The position numbers were made by a program, and so were the translations under genes. DNA of 5,853 nucleotides, taken from assembly GCA_040757115.1 (NCBI GenBank), contig JBFLYA010000228.1, positions 1 to 5,853 on the forward strand, read 5' to 3'. Below the pieces are notes generated by a model. It was not told the origin of the DNA, searched no databases, and saw nothing but the letters and a program-made list of their open reading frames with translations. The DNA comes from a bacterium. GTDB lineage: Bacteria > UBA9089 > CG2-30-40-21 > SBAY01. Every line of letters starts with the position of its first letter. The stretch's first letter is position 1. This document shows, piece after piece, positions 5,464 through 5,853 of this stretch.

Positions 5464-5679
5464 ATGAAACTTGAAAAAAGAAATATTGAAGTTTTAGATG
5501 AATTAATGGTTGAAGTGTTAAGAAAAAAAACTCCCCAACAAAGACTAATTATTGCATTTAATTTATGGGATTCTGCAAAGAAACAATTAACAAACTATCT
5601 ATCTTCTTTGCATCCCGACTGGGATAAGGAAAAAGTTCAACAGGAAGTAGTCAGGAGATTATCCTATGGAACAATATGA
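5464..5679 (+). CDS. Small uncharacterised protein, partner of a nucleotidyltransferase-like gene
   Basis: The 71-residue product is highly charged and probably all-helical. It has an N-terminal acidic/basic segment, then TPQQRLIIAFNLWDSAKKQL (23-42), then LHPDWDKEKVQQEVVRRLSY (49-68). From memory, small proteins with this plan, (P/T)xQ(R/K)L followed by HPxWxxxxxxxE(v/l)xRRLxxG, often precede a minimal-type nucleotidyltransferase gene, but I know no established function. Its own reading frame is intact. GAGGGA at 5455-5460 serves the ATG, with short spacing. Its end overlaps the start of the next ORF by 14 bases, and AGGAG at 5653-5657 within its 3' end is the ribosome site of that ORF. A role in a toxin-antitoxin-like pair is an inference from this arrangement. 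With the partner truncated, it may be an orphan. Confidence 0.7.
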   Translation: MKLEKRNIEVLDELMVEVLRKKTPQQRLIIAFNLWDSAKKQLTNYLSSLHPDWDKEKVQQEVVRRLSYGTI

Positions 5680-5734
5680 CTTGCTTAAACATCTGGTTCA
5701 GAGTTTTGAATCACTTGGGATTCAATATCTGTAA
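5666..5734 (+). pseudogene. Truncated nucleotidyltransferase-like gene (22 codons)
   Basis: ATG 5666 is preceded by AGGAG at 5653-5657 with good spacing and overlaps the upstream 71-residue gene. It encodes MEQYDLLKHLVQSFESLGIQ followed by YL and stops at TAA 5732-5734. The sequence matches, from memory, the N-terminal helix of small nucleotidyltransferases of the pattern LLKHxVExxExLxIPY, after which a TGSxAxxxYG and then a DID catalytic motif would follow. None of these is present downstream in any frame that I can see, so the gene was cut after the first strand. The call rests on 22 residues and on the typical pairing with the upstream gene. Confidence 0.55.
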
Positions 5735-5853
5735 CCGTTCAGGCTATATATCAAAAGTGTAAGAAAGGGGATAAGGAGATAAGAGTGATATGGAGATAAG
5801 ATAATAGAAATAGATTGAAATTTATAGAAATAGGTAGAAATTGATTGTGGAAA
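5735..5853. repeat. Purine-rich low-complexity tail with short direct repeats
   Basis: No gene is seen here. The + strand is rich in A and G. GATAAG/GATAAGG-type words recur between 5770 and 5800. ATAGAAATAG occurs at 5804-5813 and, 20 bases later, at 5824-5833, with GATTGAAAT and GTAGAAATTGATTG variants around them. The tract starts directly after the truncated nucleotidyltransferase-like ORF and may extend beyond the window. Confidence 0.6.

Overview
The window is AT-rich bacterial DNA with the standard genetic code. All genes that I accept lie on the + strand. The genome looks like that of an uncultivated Gram-negative-type bacterium: a periplasmic HtrA-type protease with a signal peptide, tightly packed or overlapping genes, short intergenic repeats of the TCTTTGCG and CCCCCGC/GCGGGGG kinds, and a patch of defence-like and decaying genes. 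I cannot name the phylum from the sequence. A groundwater or sediment metagenome lineage is a guess.

Layout. Positions 1-153 are non-coding: a 24-base-period direct repeat, then a terminator-like hairpin just upstream of the first gene. Positions 154-2372 hold a compact operon: an HtrA/DegP-like protease with two PDZ domains, then folB (dihydroneopterin aldolase) one base later, then folK (HPPK) overlapping the end of folB. The folB and folK products act two steps apart to one step apart in folate synthesis, at the dihydroneopterin to 6-hydroxymethyl-dihydropterin diphosphate stage. A 17-codon ORF overlaps the folK stop as TGATG and may be the stump of the next housekeeping gene.

Positions 2436-4912 look like an accessory, defence-type operon. 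It contains a DUF1016/YhcG-family PD-(D/E)XK nuclease, an unrecognised 382-residue protein with a HEPN-like R-x4-H motif two bases later, and then, overlapping as ATGA, the N-terminal remnant of a DUF1156-type methyltransferase-like gene broken by a one-base frameshift. The nuclease gene carries an unusual in-frame cluster of palindromes that encodes a QT(L/P)S(A/G)K repeat between its two domains.

Positions 4959-5853 are a gene graveyard. A DUF559-family endonuclease gene has two frameshifts and one in-frame stop, and its 3' end runs into a GC-rich hairpin repeat. It is followed by a small intact 71-residue gene whose end overlaps the start of a nucleotidyltransferase-like ORF cut short after 22 codons. 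The last 119 bases are purine-rich low-complexity sequence without a gene. The broken genes were found by joining reading frames by eye and matching remembered family motifs. Sequencing or assembly errors could mimic some of the frameshifts.
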